A stretch of 55,946 nucleotides of DNA from positions 1 to 55,946 of the forward strand of contig LT649259.1 in the NCBI GenBank assembly GCA_900128395.1, read 5' to 3'. The position numbers and the translations under genes are program-made. Each line of letters begins with the position of its first letter. Within the stretch, counting starts at the first letter, position 1. Origin of the DNA: Stramenopiles sp. TOSAG23-2 (Eukaryota > Sar). Of this stretch, positions 1 to 12,354 are shown one piece after another. The notes under the pieces are model-generated. The model did no database searches, had not been told where the DNA came from, and saw only the letters and a list, made by a program, of their open reading frames with translations.

Positions 1-231
1 CTAATGCTATCTTACACTAAAGATAGACATTAGGGTATGGAAAATACCAAAAAAAGCTCCATGTAGCGAGTACACAGCATGGTATAATGGCACATAAGAT
101 AATCCGACAGCTTTAAACTACTGTCTATTATTCCTCCCATCTCGGCCACCCCTCACCCCTCTCTCTTCCTCTCCCTCCCTCAAGTAACCAACAATTTATC
201 AGCAAAAGATGTTAAACGATATAGCGTACCT

Positions 232-474
232 TCACAGCATAAATACAACCAGTAGTGGCAAGAGAATGGGAATAATGCCGGCTGTCTGTAATTTGCAGCC
301 GGCATTTTCCCCAAATTGTGCTACTTTACCTGCATGAGGGTTGATAAAGCCTTTCATTAAATCATTATGAATTGCAACGGTGTCTTCGCTTGACACTAAC
401 GTTATCTGTGGCATAAAGAGGGAAAATGAACAAAGTAAAATGTTTAGACATACTTGCAGGGGGCTAAAACCCAT
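232..474 (-). CDS. small secreted or GPI-anchored protein (hypothetical)
   Basis: An 80-residue protein starting at the ATG at 472-474; an in-frame extension upstream has only a TTG start. It opens with a hydrophobic segment (about residues 5-24) like a signal peptide, has a short polar middle of about 35 residues, and ends in a hydrophobic tail (AGIIPILLPLLVVFML) with no charge after it, which is the layout of a GPI-anchor signal. I recognise no family. The middle is so short that the mature peptide would be under 40 residues. It could be a chance ORF, but the paired N- and C-terminal hydrophobic segments make a real small surface protein plausible. Confidence 0.4.
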   Translation of the reverse strand: MGFSPLQVCLNILLCSFSLFMPQITLVSSEDTVAIHNDLMKGFINPHAGKVAQFGENAGCKLQTAGIIPILLPLLVVFML

Positions 475-514
475 ATTGAAAACGGTGGGGAGATTGCTAT
501 TAAATTGAATCAAG

Positions 515-1270
515 GGTTTTTTAATATGTGTTTATATTTACAATGATTGTGATTACTTTTCGCAATGCAATGTATATATATATATATATCTTCGTGTGAT
601 ATTATATGTTTCTATATTTTTGATTTATGTGTGCTATTATACATTATACATCAGTATGTATACAAGTATATAGCTATACCTGATAGGTGATCGCTCACAC
701 CAGTCAGTGGTTGGACACGGATTCGTTGGACACATTTTAAAAAACGATATATACCTATTTCCCATAGTGAATAGTGTTATTTTAATATTTTGTTAAGTGC
801 ACATTTTTGCATCATAAATATCATTGTTGAAATATCATTGTTGGTATATAATAAAGCTATATTATTTTGTTTTTATAGAATGGAAATTTTAGAATACCAA
901 AAAAATATCAAAATTGGCTTTTCAGCATCTTTTCAACAAAGAATAAGATCCAAAAATTTTATTAGTGTGTGTATGTGGTGCTGTGGAGAGAATGGAGAAC
1001 CTATTCTTCTGGTATTATAGGCATACTTGCAGTAGGTAGCGTACTATACTAACTACATGCAAGAAGAGATATTTTTTATACATCATATTATAGTACGTGC
1101 GTACCAGGTAGTATGTTGTTATATCATACTTATAAAGTGGTATATATGTATATATATATATACATGTGTGCGTGTGTGCAAATCTTAGTGGTTTAGGTAT
1201 TATCGATAGATCTTCTATATATTTTGTTCAATGAAATATCACTTATATAAATACAGATAACATAACATAT
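515..1270. other. intergenic region with (TA)n tracts
   Basis: No convincing gene is seen. It holds (TA)n tracts near 572-588 and 1141-1165, one exact TACCAGGTA palindrome at 1102-1110, and a decayed repeat at about 740-812 listed separately. The (TA)n tract lies roughly 110 bp upstream of the FYVE-protein start and may be part of its promoter. Confidence 0.5.
740..812. mobile_element. decayed end of the 40.1-kb MITE family
   Basis: The stretch reading aaaacgatatatacctattt, then cccatagtgaatagtgtta, then an AT spacer, then aagtgcacatttttgca closely matches the reverse complement of the left arm of the element at 40127-40471. No matching second arm is seen nearby, so this looks like a solo or eroded end. 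Similarity was judged by eye. Confidence 0.5.
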
Positions 1271-3306
1271 ATGTTTACGAAGAAATTATTACGTTCTTCT
1301 GGTTATGGTGGTGCAACATCTCCAACAAATTCCACTTCGTCCTCTTTGACATCAACAACTTCAAGCAATAATAATAATAAAAATAGTAGTAATTTTAGAT
1401 CCAGCAAATTAGAAAGATTTTTAAAAGGTAGAGCTTCCAACACAAAAAATATTCAAGAAAAATCTAAAAAATATGGCGTTGAATGGCAAAGTTATGATGC
1501 AGTTGCAAAATGCAATCGATGTGAAAAACCATTTACACCACTTCGTAGGAAACATCACTGTAGGCAATGTGGACTTATTTATTGTTCAGCTTGTACATCA
1601 ACAAAGTTAAAGGTAGAAGGTTCACAAAATTTGAAACGTGTATGTCGAAAATGTGCAAATAATATGCAATCTGTCGTCCCATCTGATGAAAAAACTACTG
1701 CATCTAAATCTTCCAATGCTGCAAATAAGACAAAAGCTATGGTTCTTATTGAAGATGCAAATTTTTATTATCACGGTGCTTTAGAAAATGATGCAATGTT
1801 GCATGCAAATTTTAATGATGTTTTAAATTTTGGTATTGCTAGATGGTATCGCGTATTAAATGAAGGAGAGGAAGATAATAATGATTGGTCAACAAGCGTA
1901 AATTCGAAACCAATATATGAAGAGAAAATCATACGTGCTGAAGATACAATTTATAAAGTACATCGCGATGATATTGGTTATAAATTGAAATGTATTATAT
2001 ACCAAGGTAAATCTACTACATTCCAAAGTTCAAATAAAAAGATATGCATCATAACTGATGAAATCGTTCATCGGGCTGTGCCGACATTGGAAAATGCAGC
2101 AATACAAATTGGATTAAGGCCACATAAGCATACATTAAAATGTGATCGTACCACTCGTATATGCACAGCAGCTGGTAAATATAGGGAAGGGGAAACATTA
2201 TATGTTGAACCAAATATAAGAGGTCTTGAAGTAGGTGGTGATGTTTTCATCGTTTGTAGGTTTTTAAGATGTAAAGAAACATTTGATGATTACGGTAATG
2301 AAATTGGTGGTAAGGAAAGACGTGGTAGGAAAACGATAAATAGTAGTAGTAGTAATAATAGTGGTGGTGGTGGTAATAATGGAGGTGAAGATGTTGAAGC
2401 TATCAATTTAGATTTTTCACGTGATCAAGTAACAATGGCAAAAGTTTTATATAATTTTGATGGTAAAAATGAAAATGAATTACAAGTAGAAGAAGGTGAT
2501 ATATTAACATGTCTTGATTTAATCGATGATAGGAATTACAAGTAGAAGAAGGTGATATATTAACATGTCTTGATTTAATCGATGATAATGATGAATGGAT
2601 TGTATGCCTTGGTAGCGATGGAAATATTGGTTCAATCCCACGATCATTTGTAAAATGTTACTCAATGCCAGTACAACGCAAATCGGAGCTATGGGAAAAC
2701 GATCGAGAAGCTGATTTATATGGCGAAGACGAGCCATTATGTAGACAGTGGCGTAGTATGATTGGTAATTTTTTGCATTTTGATACAGTAGCAGAAACAA
2801 AGAAACAATTTGAATATAATTTAGGTAAAGCAGATGTCGGTAAATTAATAGTTTGTGAAGTAGAGATGTATCGTGGAACTGAACCGATAGGAAAAGCTGT
2901 TCGTTCTATGCCAGTGGGCCCAATTGAACCAGCGCCACCACGAATAGATGATTTGAAAATTGTTGGTTCTCGTACCATCAATTCAACTTTAAAAGCACAT
3001 TATATTTATTATGGAGGTATGGAGGGAGCTAGCCGGTTCATGTGGATACGTGTAACAACAGATGGGAAAAAAGTAGAATTAGTAAATACTAAAACTTATG
3101 AAGTAGTTGCAGAAGATATTAATTGTAAACTTCGTGTAAAAATAACACCAGTTCGTTCATGTGGTATGGAAGGAAAACCTACTGCATCTGCATCTGTAAA
3201 AATAGTAGAAAAAAGTGCTGTAAAAGCAACTAGCTCAACAAGTAAAAGAATCAATCGTTTGAAAAAAGCTAGGGCAAGTTTAATTACTGTAAATAATCCG
3301 ACTTGA
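1271..3306 (+). CDS. FYVE zinc finger, SH3 and A9-type repeat protein, probably two exons
   Basis: Read as one continuous frame the protein stops after residue 424, inside an SH3 domain. Removing nucleotides 2496-2551 as an intron gives 659 residues. FYVE finger: residues 72-132, with zinc-binding Cys at 81, 84, 97, 100, 105, 108, 125 and 128 and the phosphoinositide motif RRKHHCR at 92-98, which in this family binds PI3P on endosomes. Residues about 155-245 resemble an A9/Ig-like repeat (RWYR core, then a DDIGYKLKC segment). The SH3 domain runs about 388-445, from MAKVLYNFDG through DEWIVCLGSDGNIGSIPRSFV. A clearer A9-type repeat lies at about 537-635. The N terminus is Ser/Asn-rich. It is likely an endosomal adaptor, by inference. 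If the 56-bp repeat is not spliced, the gene is broken into a FYVE part and a remnant. Confidence 0.85.
2477..2588 (+). repeat. exact 56-bp tandem duplication inside the SH3-coding region
   Basis: The segment from gaattacaag through aatcgatgat occurs twice in direct contact, starting at 2477 and at 2533. The period of 56 is not a multiple of three, so it shifts the frame and brings in a stop. Each copy contains AAG|GTGATAT. Splicing from GT at 2496 to AG at 2550-2551 removes exactly 56 nt and restores the ancestral SH3 sequence. A TATTAAC branch-point-like word lies inside. Confidence 0.9.
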
Positions 3307-3721
3307 ATTTCATATTATGTGTGTGTGAGAAAAAATAATAATACGTAATTTTTACTATATCATACATAGATTTGAGATAATAAATACCCCGTCGTAAGAA
3401 AATATTATAATACGTCGTATTTTTTACTCGAAATATCGTACACTGTAATACAAAATATAATGATTTTTAAAAATTAAATTTTGTGTGTGCGTGTATAACA
3501 GAATATTGTATGACCACACATTACAACACCACAGACGTTTTTACCCACACTCCACGCTCCACGCCCGGTTTCAAAACGCAAAAATTTGGGGGCTTGTTGT
3601 ATGTGCGTGTAAAAGCAAAATAAAAAAAAGCAACACACACACACACGCACGCACACACAGCTAACTATGCATAGTTTCCCGAAAATGCATCTCGCACTCT
3701 TCTTTTCTTTTATATCGTGTA
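3307..3721. other. convergent 3' intergenic region
   Basis: This is the space between the stops of the FYVE protein (+) and the LON protein (-). It holds AT-rich sequence, a short GT repeat just after the FYVE stop, and a CA/GT microsatellite at about 3633-3658 that reads as GT repeats on the LON sense strand. No gene seen. Confidence 0.6.
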
Positions 3722-4689
3722 TTAATCTATGATTTCATCCTCTTCACCACCACCACTATTACTATTATTGTTGTTCTTTTCCTCCATGTTACGTTGATTC
3801 CTTTGTTCCAATGCTTCTTCTGTCCTTAATAACAATCTTTCAACAGCTTGCATACGATTATTCAATGATCTGCTTTTTAGAAATTCGGCTCCTAATTGTG
3901 ACGGTGCGCCTAATACGTGTAAAATCCACCAGACTAAATCAGCATCTTTTTCTTTCAATTGAATTAAAGACCGCATATTATGTGTTGTCAAATCAATATT
4001 TCCAGAATCAAGCTGTTGAAAAAATCGTCTTGTTACTATTGGATCTTCAATCATTCGTAATATGGTAATTCTTGATATTGATTGAGGATAAAGATCAACC
4101 ATTGTATCAAAAATTCTCTCAATTGAAGCACGTATAGTTTGACTCAATAACTCTGAAGCTTCTACAGTAACATTTGGAGCATTATCATCAAATATTGTCA
4201 CATTTGCAAATGGATAATTTTGACGATTTTCTCCTTTCTCAAACCATTCATTCACTTGAAACCTCCCACAACCTTGAACTCGAATAAGTGATGTCCCATC
4301 ACCTAAAGTTTTATTTTGTACAATTTTCAATAAAACGCCTATATTACTCACACCATCCTCATTATTTTGTTGCCAACACATCCCAAAAATTTGCTCCCCA
4401 TTTTGGTTTACATCTTTCAATAACTTTTTATAACGTGGCTCAAAAATACGAAAAGAATATTCTATTATGGGCATACCTATGGAGCGTAGCGTATGAATGA
4501 GCGATGTGTTAGAGAGGATAACTTTTTTAAGTGTAGGGGAGTAGAATTTTTTTACTTACCAAATTGTAAAATAAAAATACCCAAATCTCGTGTACTTTTG
4601 TCATTCACTGTAGTTTCATCTGCATCATCAAGATCACTGCCACCCGCACCAGCCGTTGTATTTCTTCTTATAAAATGTACTTTTGACAT
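3722..4689 (-). CDS. LON substrate-binding domain protein, two exons
   Basis: Exon 1 covers 4689-4560 and starts at the ATG at 4687-4689; exon 2 covers 4476-3722. Joined, they give 294 residues. The intron is 4477-4559. The junction reads ...GIFILQFG-MPIIEYSFRIFEPRYKKLL..., which matches the opening of a LON N-terminal domain (family pattern: LPLFPL...LPLRIFEPRY). The rest fits the domain: a strand-rich part with GVLLKIV and LIRVQGCGRFQV, then a helical part. There is no AAA+ ATPase or Lon protease domain, so this is a stand-alone LON-domain protein of the bacterial-LonB/cereblon/LONRF-like kind. The C-terminal 35 residues are Asn/Glu-rich and low complexity. Substrate is unknown. Confidence 0.85.
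4477..4559 (-). other. spliceosomal intron of the LON gene
   Basis: On the minus strand the intron starts GTAAGT and ends with CATAG, 83 nt. It splits a Gly codon after its first base. Splicing joins two coding stretches into one continuous LON domain. This is the clearest intron in the window and shows that this genome uses short GT-AG introns. Confidence 0.85.
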
Positions 4690-5684
4690 CACGGCAATAG
4701 ACGACTTATAGTACCACTACAAAAACTATTCTTACCACAACTTAAAAATAAAGTATACCAATAATAATAAGCTATATATGATTATACTTCATGGTTTGAA
4801 ATTGTGTATATATATATATATATTCGAAGACCTTTGGGGGGGGGGTTGGATCGATCGTTATTTTTATATTATTACTATAGAGGAGGGTCTCCCGTTGGTC
4901 GACAGAGGCCTAATTTCATGCTTAATAATGTAAGAAGTACCATGTCCTATTTGTATTATTCAACCTCCTTAAAACTAAGGTTTTTGACGGAAAAGTTTTA
5001 AAGGTTGTACTCGAGGGTATTGTAATTAAAGTAGGATACCTATCGATAAAGTGCCATTTATGAACATGATAGGATTTTTTTGAAATTTAAGTACAAAGAA
5101 TAGTATTGTTAAGGAGGAGCCTTGGACATACATTCTATTTTTTTAGTTGTTTAATTTTGTCGGATATTTTTAATCAAAATCTCTTGTGACATGTTATTAA
5201 ATAGGCAAAATGGTATTTTGAGGAAATCGCCCGCGAAGAAGGTCAATCAAAAAAATACAAACCAAATAATTAAAAAATACAATACAAGTACTAATACTAA
5301 TACTACTATTACTATACTACTAACACACCACTAATATATATAATGGTAATGTAGAAGAAGGTCAATCAAAAAAATACAAACCAAATAATTAAAAAATACA
5401 ATACAAGTACTAATACTAATACTACTATTACTATACTACTAACACACCACTAATATATATAATGGTAATGTATAATTTGATTGAGATATATATACTGTCA
5501 CATCACGAATATCTTTGAACAAAGAAAAAGAAGAGTGTATATTTATTCGAGTGAAAAGAGAAGATCAAAATCGATTGAAACGATTGTATTGAGATATTAT
5601 ATATATATTGTAGACTATATATTAGTTTCACCAATTATAATATAATAATTATTATTATAAAATTATTTAAACAAGAATAAAAAC
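4690..5684. other. divergent promoter region (LON gene / helicase)
   Basis: About 1 kb between the starts of the LON gene (-) and the helicase (+). It contains a (TA)n tract at about 4806-4822, a 10-nt G run at 4836-4845, a 119-bp tandem duplication listed separately, and more TA-rich sequence near 5594-5610. No gene seen; short ORFs here have no recognisable content. Confidence 0.5.
5235..5472. repeat. 119-bp near-perfect tandem duplication
   Basis: A block beginning gaagaaggtcaatcaaaaaa and ending in ...taatatatataatggtaatg occurs at 5235-5353 and again at 5354-5472 with no difference that I can see. It lies 210-450 bp upstream of the helicase start codon, so it duplicates promoter or 5' leader sequence. 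Confidence 0.9.
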
Positions 5685-5939
5685 ATGTCGTCGACGTCCA
5701 GTAGTGACGAGGAGTTTGATGATAACGAAGATATGCCAGGTCTTGTTAGTGATAGTGAAAGCAATGATGATTCTGATTCAACGAAGCGATCTTCCTCTGA
5801 GGGATCATCGTCTGAAGGGGAAGAGACGGATGGTGAAGAGTCTGATAGCGATGAGTCTTCATCAGAGGAAGAGGAGGAAACACCTAAATTAAAAACTAAA
5901 ACTGGGGGAATTAAAAAAGGGTTTTTAAATTCACAACAA

Positions 5940-5974
<35 letters not shown>

Positions 5975-8900
5975 GAAGAGTGGTGGTGTAAAACAAAAAA
6001 AAACAGCTGCAAAAGCCCCGCCTGTTTCTGATGAAGAATTTTCTGATTTGCCAGACCTCCTACATGCTTCAGATGATAGCAATGTTTCTAGTGAGAGTAG
6101 TGATAGCGAAGATAGCGAAGATAGTCAAGATAGTGAAAATATGACAATCAATAACATGCCAACTCTAGTCGAGTCGTTTGATTCTTCTATGCCAACTACA
6201 AAACAAAGTAGTAGTAGTAATAATAATAATGCTGATGATGTTGGTGTGAATAACCCATTGTTTTCAGGTTTAAAACGTATAACCAAAAAAATGAAAAAAA
6301 AACAACCATCTTCCTCGAAAAGTGGTTTCCAATCAGGGTTTTTAAATTCTAAAAAGAAGAAAAAAAAGAATAATACAAACAATCAACAGAAGGTGAATAC
6401 TAAGAAAAAAGGTGCTTCAAATGCTCAACAGAAATCACATTCAAGTGGTGTTGATCCTCAGAAAAGTAGTTCATATGCAAACAGTAATAATAATAATAAG
6501 AGTAACAATCATACCAAAAAGAAACCTCGTCGAAATAAGAAGGAACAGCAAATATTCAACTATATTATCAAACGAAAAAAAACGCTTGAAAAAGAATTGA
6601 AGGAGTTGAATAAATATGCAAATATCGACAATTACACTGGAAAATTACGATCGGCATTTGAAAACAATAAGTATATCACATGTACTAATATTAAAGTTGC
6701 TATTGGATTTTTTCAATTTGCATTAAGTCATTTGAAAGGAATAAACACTGAGCATAATGAAATATTGGAGCCTAAAAATAAGATAAAGCTTGATTTTTCC
6801 GATGTTGCTACTATTTATGGGTACCGATTTAGGGAAGTAAATGATAGTAAAAAACGGTGCAACCATCAATTTTATGAAGCTATCCAATGTATGCCTCTCA
6901 TGGATCTCTCATTGGACTACAGAAACGACTTAACACAACGATTAAAGCAAATAGATCAACGCGAGCGTTTTCAAATCTCTCTTGATGCTACAATTAACAT
7001 AATGTTCTCCCTGACACAGTATAAGTACATGACAAATACATTATTTTTAGGAAATCCAAATTTTTTCCTTCAGCTGTTCGATGGCCAAGTCATAGTCTTA
7101 ATTGCTCCAGGGTTTTTTCATCATAGTAAAACGACCGATGGTAAAAAAGGGGAACCGCTTTGGGATATGATATCAAAATATTACGAAACCAATGTTACAA
7201 ATATTCAAACTGATTTTCCTGTTTGGAATCCAGAGTTTGGTAAGAGATTATTCTCTGAATTGAAACCAGTTTTAATAAATGCTGTGGATAAGGTTGTTGA
7301 GACTAAAAACGGTACCACATTGAGAAAACAACTGGTTGAATCTTTGATCCATGATCACTCTGATGATTATATACTTTTAGAAGGTATTAAATTATTAAGA
7401 GCTGCACCTAAATTTAATAAAATTTTGCAAGCATCATTTTTATCAAAAGGACGTCGTTTCGAACTTATTCGTGTCATGTTACGTATATTGAAAGAGGACA
7501 ATTTGTTACAAAATTACTTTTACGAAGTTGAAAAATCTCCAGTATTTACTCTAATTGAGTTAAATTTAAAAGGGGACAAAGTTGAATATTTAAATCTGAT
7601 TGATATGTTTATCAGTGAATTTGGATTTGACCCGTTGGTGTTTTGCAATCTAAACCCCAATGGCCGAACTACAAATACATTTCGTTTAATATTGGATATG
7701 TACTTTAAAGATGAGTTAGGGCAGAAAACAGTAAAAAAATATTTGGAATATTTCATGTTAGATTTGGAAAAATCATACAATGTCTACGAAAAAGTTATGG
7801 ATGATAAAAATTACGGTATTTTTGACGGTAAATCAGTGAAACAATATTTTGAGAGTAAATATGAAAAGGTAAATAAGCATCGAAAGAAAAAGGGGGATTG
7901 GAAACGAATGATTGCAGATGTTCAAAAAGAGCGAAAGAAGCGAAAGCAAAAGGCAAAACGGCAACGAAAAAAAGCAAATAATAACAATGATGATACCTTT
8001 GATAGAGATGTTAATGATGATGTAAAAACATCTGCTCGTGCGCCAAAGCCTTTGAAAAAGACGATGAAAAATACCGATTCTGTGAACCAAAAAAAGTCAT
8101 CCATTCCAGAACTATTGCACAATGACATAGTTAATATTGTCAATGAATTTACTAATGATACAGATTGGATAAGCAATTTGAATAATAATAAGGATTTATA
8201 TAATAATAATAATAATATCGATGAGGAATTATTAAGACGACCGCCTTCACCAGTTGCACCATCTGCAACCACAGACACTGTTGCATATTCGCCACCTTCA
8301 ACGGTTGTATCAGCGGAGACGCGAAAAAAAACAGTATCAGATGTAGAAAATCCAATCGATCCAAATAATGAAAGTAATCCAAAACAACCAAAACCTGAAG
8401 TTGCAGATCATTTATTGGATCAAATGGATTTTGATCCAGCATCCTTTGACTCTGGTAAACACGTATGGGAAGTTGTATTCTGTCGAAAAGTAAAAGATTT
8501 CTTTAAAAAACAACGAAAGAAAAATTTTCACACATGCGTACGTATGATGAAAACTATCAGTGAGCTTGCAACTGGAAATAGATGGAAACAGAATGAACGG
8601 TTAAAAAAAGGAGTTACTCATACGGTTAAAGACAAATTACAACTTAATCTATTCGAAGCTAAACCAAGTCAATCAGAGAGGATACTTTGGGAAATTACAC
8701 CAGAAACATCAAAGCGCCATGGCGATACGAGAGAAGTCATACGCATCTGGGATATTGTATTGGATCATGATAATCTCTCTTCTGCGATCATACAAGTGCG
8801 AAAAGCGCATAAGCTTGGGCAAGAGTCAAGAAAAAAATGGAAATGGAAGTTTAAACGAAAACAATTTATTAGCGATGACGAAAAAACGTATCCAGCTATA

Positions 8901-11900
8901 TATGTACGTCATGGAGAAAACGACATACAGAATGGAAATGATAATGCATCAGAGTTGACAGAACAATATTTCTTCATCGAGCCAGATACTGCAAAATTTA
9001 ATCCCATCCGACATTATTTTATCGATAGTTCTGCTGCCACAGCATTGTTATATTTTGAAGAAGACGACGATTTTGAATTAGAATCAGGTGGTAATGAACA
9101 AGAAACTCGAATTATTACTCGTGGCTTAAATCCCGATCCGAGGCAAAAAAAAGAGAAGGAATCATCCATATTATTGCTGGGAAGATCCGGTACAGGAAAA
9201 ACAACATGTTTGATATACCGTTTGTTTAATGAATTCAAATTATTTTGGAAACGAAGGAAACAAAATGAAGAAAAGCGAGTTCTACTTCGTGAAGAAAGAC
9301 AAGCTGAAATCAATCAACGTAATGCAGAAAAAGAAACTGGTGATGATGAAGAAATCGGCGATGAAAATTTGGAAACAGAGGAAGATGGCGATGATGAAAT
9401 TGATATCGCCCAAGATGAATTCGATGAGTTTGATGGTGAAGATTTTGGTGCAATTTTCATCACAAAGTCGCAAGTTCTTCGATCTGAATGCTTAAAACAA
9501 TTTAAGAAACTTCGTGCTGGACTCACCATAAGCGAAAAGGTATTAATAGAAGAGGAGGAAGATCGTGTTATGCCAGAAGATGCCCATCCATTAAGTCTAC
9601 ATGATTTACCTGCATCGTTTTATCGTGAAGATCCTGAACGAGCAAATTTGGGAACGCAAATTCAAATGGGAACGTTTCCAATGTTTTTGACGGCTGATGC
9701 GTATTGGAGAATGTTAGACAACACTTTACCCGGGGAACGAGTAAAGTACTTTCAGCATCGCCCAGTACCGTCAGATAAACCGAGGACTGTCGGGGATATA
9801 GTAAATATGAACCAAGATAACCCGCTTGATGGTTTAGAAGAATTACCAGTGGATGAAATGAATCTTTCATCTGATTCTGATTATACCGATAGTGAAGACG
9901 ATGAAATAAAAGAAATTGACAATATCGCTTTTAGTAACATTAATTACATTGAAGTAACGTTTGAAATTTTTGTCAAAGAATTTTGGGGTAAAATTAAAAA
10001 CGTCAAAAATGACAAATACAATGCTGCAGTGGTTTGGGGTGAAATTAGAAGTCATATAAAAGGTTCAATTCACTCGTATACTCATGAAACTCCATTAACA
10101 AGGCAAGAGTATACACTTACTGAAGTAGGAAAGAAGCAAAGTAATTTGTCTGAAGCAGAAAGAAATGAGATTTACGACATGTATCAAAAATATGAACGTA
10201 TGCGAAAGCAGGCTGTGCAAGGCGAAAAAGGTATCTCATGGTATTACGACATTATGGATGCTCTCCAAGAAATCATACCTCGCTTAAAGAAATTTAAAGC
10301 ATCTTCAGCAGATGAACAAAATAAAGTTGTCCCAGTTTTTACTTCATATGTAGATGAAATTCAAGACTTCACGCAAGTTGAAACGGCAATAATCATAAAT
10401 TTTTGCAAAGATCCAAACCGACTGGTACTTGCAGGCGATACAGCTCAAAATATTTGTAGTGGAATTAGCTTTCGTTTTGAAGATATTAAATCAATGTTTT
10501 ACAAATTAAATGAAAGCTTAATAAAAGAAAACGAAGTACGGAATAATATCCTTGAAGATGCTGAAGTATTGGAGATCGCAGTTGGAAAGAAATGGAAAAC
10601 AAAAACAAAAAGCATCAATGTTCCAAGTGAAAAAGATGGTACTTTTTGCCATTTAAACTTGAACTTTCGTTCTCATGATGGAGTATTATTACTTGCTGCG
10701 AGTGTAGTTGAGTTGCTATATGAATTTTTCCCCGTTTCAATTGATAAGCTTGATCCAGACAATGGAATAAAAGATGGTCCAAAACCTGTTTTATTTAAAT
10801 CTGGCAATGGACATGACTTACTTATGATGTTACTTGGATCTAGAGATACGAGTACAAAAGTGCCATTTGGTGCCTCGCAAGCGATTCTCGTGCGGTCCAA
10901 AGATGCAATAAAAGCTCTTCCAAAAGAACTCAGTGTACATCCCTTGATCTTGACGATCAATGAGTCAAAAGGTTTAGAATTTGATGGAATTCTTTTGTAT
11001 AATTTCTTTAAAAATTCAAAAGCAACAGAAAAAACATGGCGTTGTATTGCAAAGTATATGGATAGGCATAAACATAAAAGCATGCAAACGGTGGATGGAG
11101 AAATGTCACATGAAGAATTTCAAACATATTGTGATGAAATGAAAAGAAAATTACGAAGTAGAGCAAAAGATTTTGAGGAAACATCAGATCGTATTTTGGA
11201 AAGCGAATTAAAATTATTGTACACTGCAATAACACGTGCAAAATCAAATGTATGGATTTTTGATGACGATGACAATAAAAGCATTCCAATGTTTGAATAT
11301 TTTGAACGTAGAAAGTTAGTCAAAATAGTGCAATCAATTGAAGATTCGCAAAATGCGAATGCTAATATCGCCCAATCTGCTACCAATGGTGCTTATGAAT
11401 GGATTAAGCAAGCTCGGGTGTTTGAGAAAAGTGCTAGTATTAAGAAAGAATACGAAGAAAGAAAACGATTTTACAAGCTTGCTAAAGGGTGTTATGATAA
11501 AGCAGTTGAAGAAAATAACATTGCAATGAAAACGAATGCTGATTTAATCACATCAACTAAGAAAGAAGAGGATGACTATGAAGATGTAATAAATGAAGGT
11601 ATGATAAATTTACACTTTGATAAAACTTCATCTATTAAAAATAGACAAAATGAAAACAAAGAGCATTTGCAAAAACAAAACAAATATTGTAAGGAACAAA
11701 TTGTTAAATGCGAGTTTGAATTATTATTAGCTAATTCACAATATATCAAATCTACACAACCGAAGAAATACGTTGAAAGTTTATTGGAAGCTGCAAAAGC
11801 AGCAGCTGTTGCATTTAAAATGACTAGACGCAAAATTCCATATGGAAAATATTTATTGTCCATTTATTATAATTTAGCGAAACATGTTGAAACGAAAAAT

Positions 11901-12287
11901 GGTAGTATAAACGCGAAGAAATATTATGAAATTGCTGGAAATTTATCTTACACATTTGGAGAGCTTCAAAATGCTAAAAGTTTCTTTGAAAAAGCGGGTG
12001 ATAAGGAATCTGTGGCTAAAATCGAAACGTATTTGAAAGGTAATACAAATGATAGTAGTAGCGATTATACTGATAGTAGCGATGATGAAAAAATATCAGA
12101 TACTGCACAGATTGAAAATACTCTAAACTTAGTGAAAATGATGGACGAGGAACGAAACAAAACATTGAAAAATCGACGTAAGAAACGATTTAATAAAAGA
12201 AAAATGAAGAAAGGTAAAAAAAAGAAAAGTCAATCGACGAAAAAAAATGCAAAGCGACCAGCATTGAATGTCGAAGATGATTATTAA
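5685..12287 (+). CDS. giant TRANK1-like superfamily I (UvrD-type) helicase with TPR-like C terminus
   Basis: 2200 residues in one exon. The N-terminal 300 residues are low complexity: acidic Ser/Glu/Asp patches (SSDEE, SDSES), Asn runs and Lys-rich stretches. The helicase core spans about 1150-1870: Walker A GRSGTGKTT at 1166-1174, Walker B DEIQD at 1557-1561, motif III LAGDTAQNI near 1582-1590, motif IV LNLNFRSHDG near 1657, motif V NESKGLEFD, and motif VI LYTAITRAKSNVWIFD near 1846. An acidic insert follows motif I. Residues about 1895-2110 are helical and TPR-like (YKLAKGCYDKAVEENN, AKKYYEIAGNLSYTFG). The Lys-rich tail looks like a nuclear signal. This order (large N-terminal region, helicase, TPR) is that of TRANK1/lupus-brain-antigen-like proteins; all helicase motifs are intact. 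Molecular role unknown. Its stop is 10 nt from a 32-nt G run. Confidence 0.88.
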
Positions 12288-12295
12288 AGAGAGAA

Positions 12296-12297
<2 letters not shown>

Positions 12298-12330
<33 letters not shown>

Positions 12331-12354
12331 GGAGGGGGAAAAAAAAAAAAAAAA
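12298..12354. repeat. 32-nt G homopolymer and 16-nt A run at edge of assembly gap
   Basis: G is unbroken from 12298 to 12329, then TGGAGGGGG and an A run from 12339 to 12354, then the gap. In this AT-rich sequence such a G run is striking and is a likely reason why assembly failed here. Confidence 0.9.

Noticed and set aside
790-1020. 76-residue ORF
   Set aside because: AT-driven, no recognisable features, overlaps the end of a repeat remnant.
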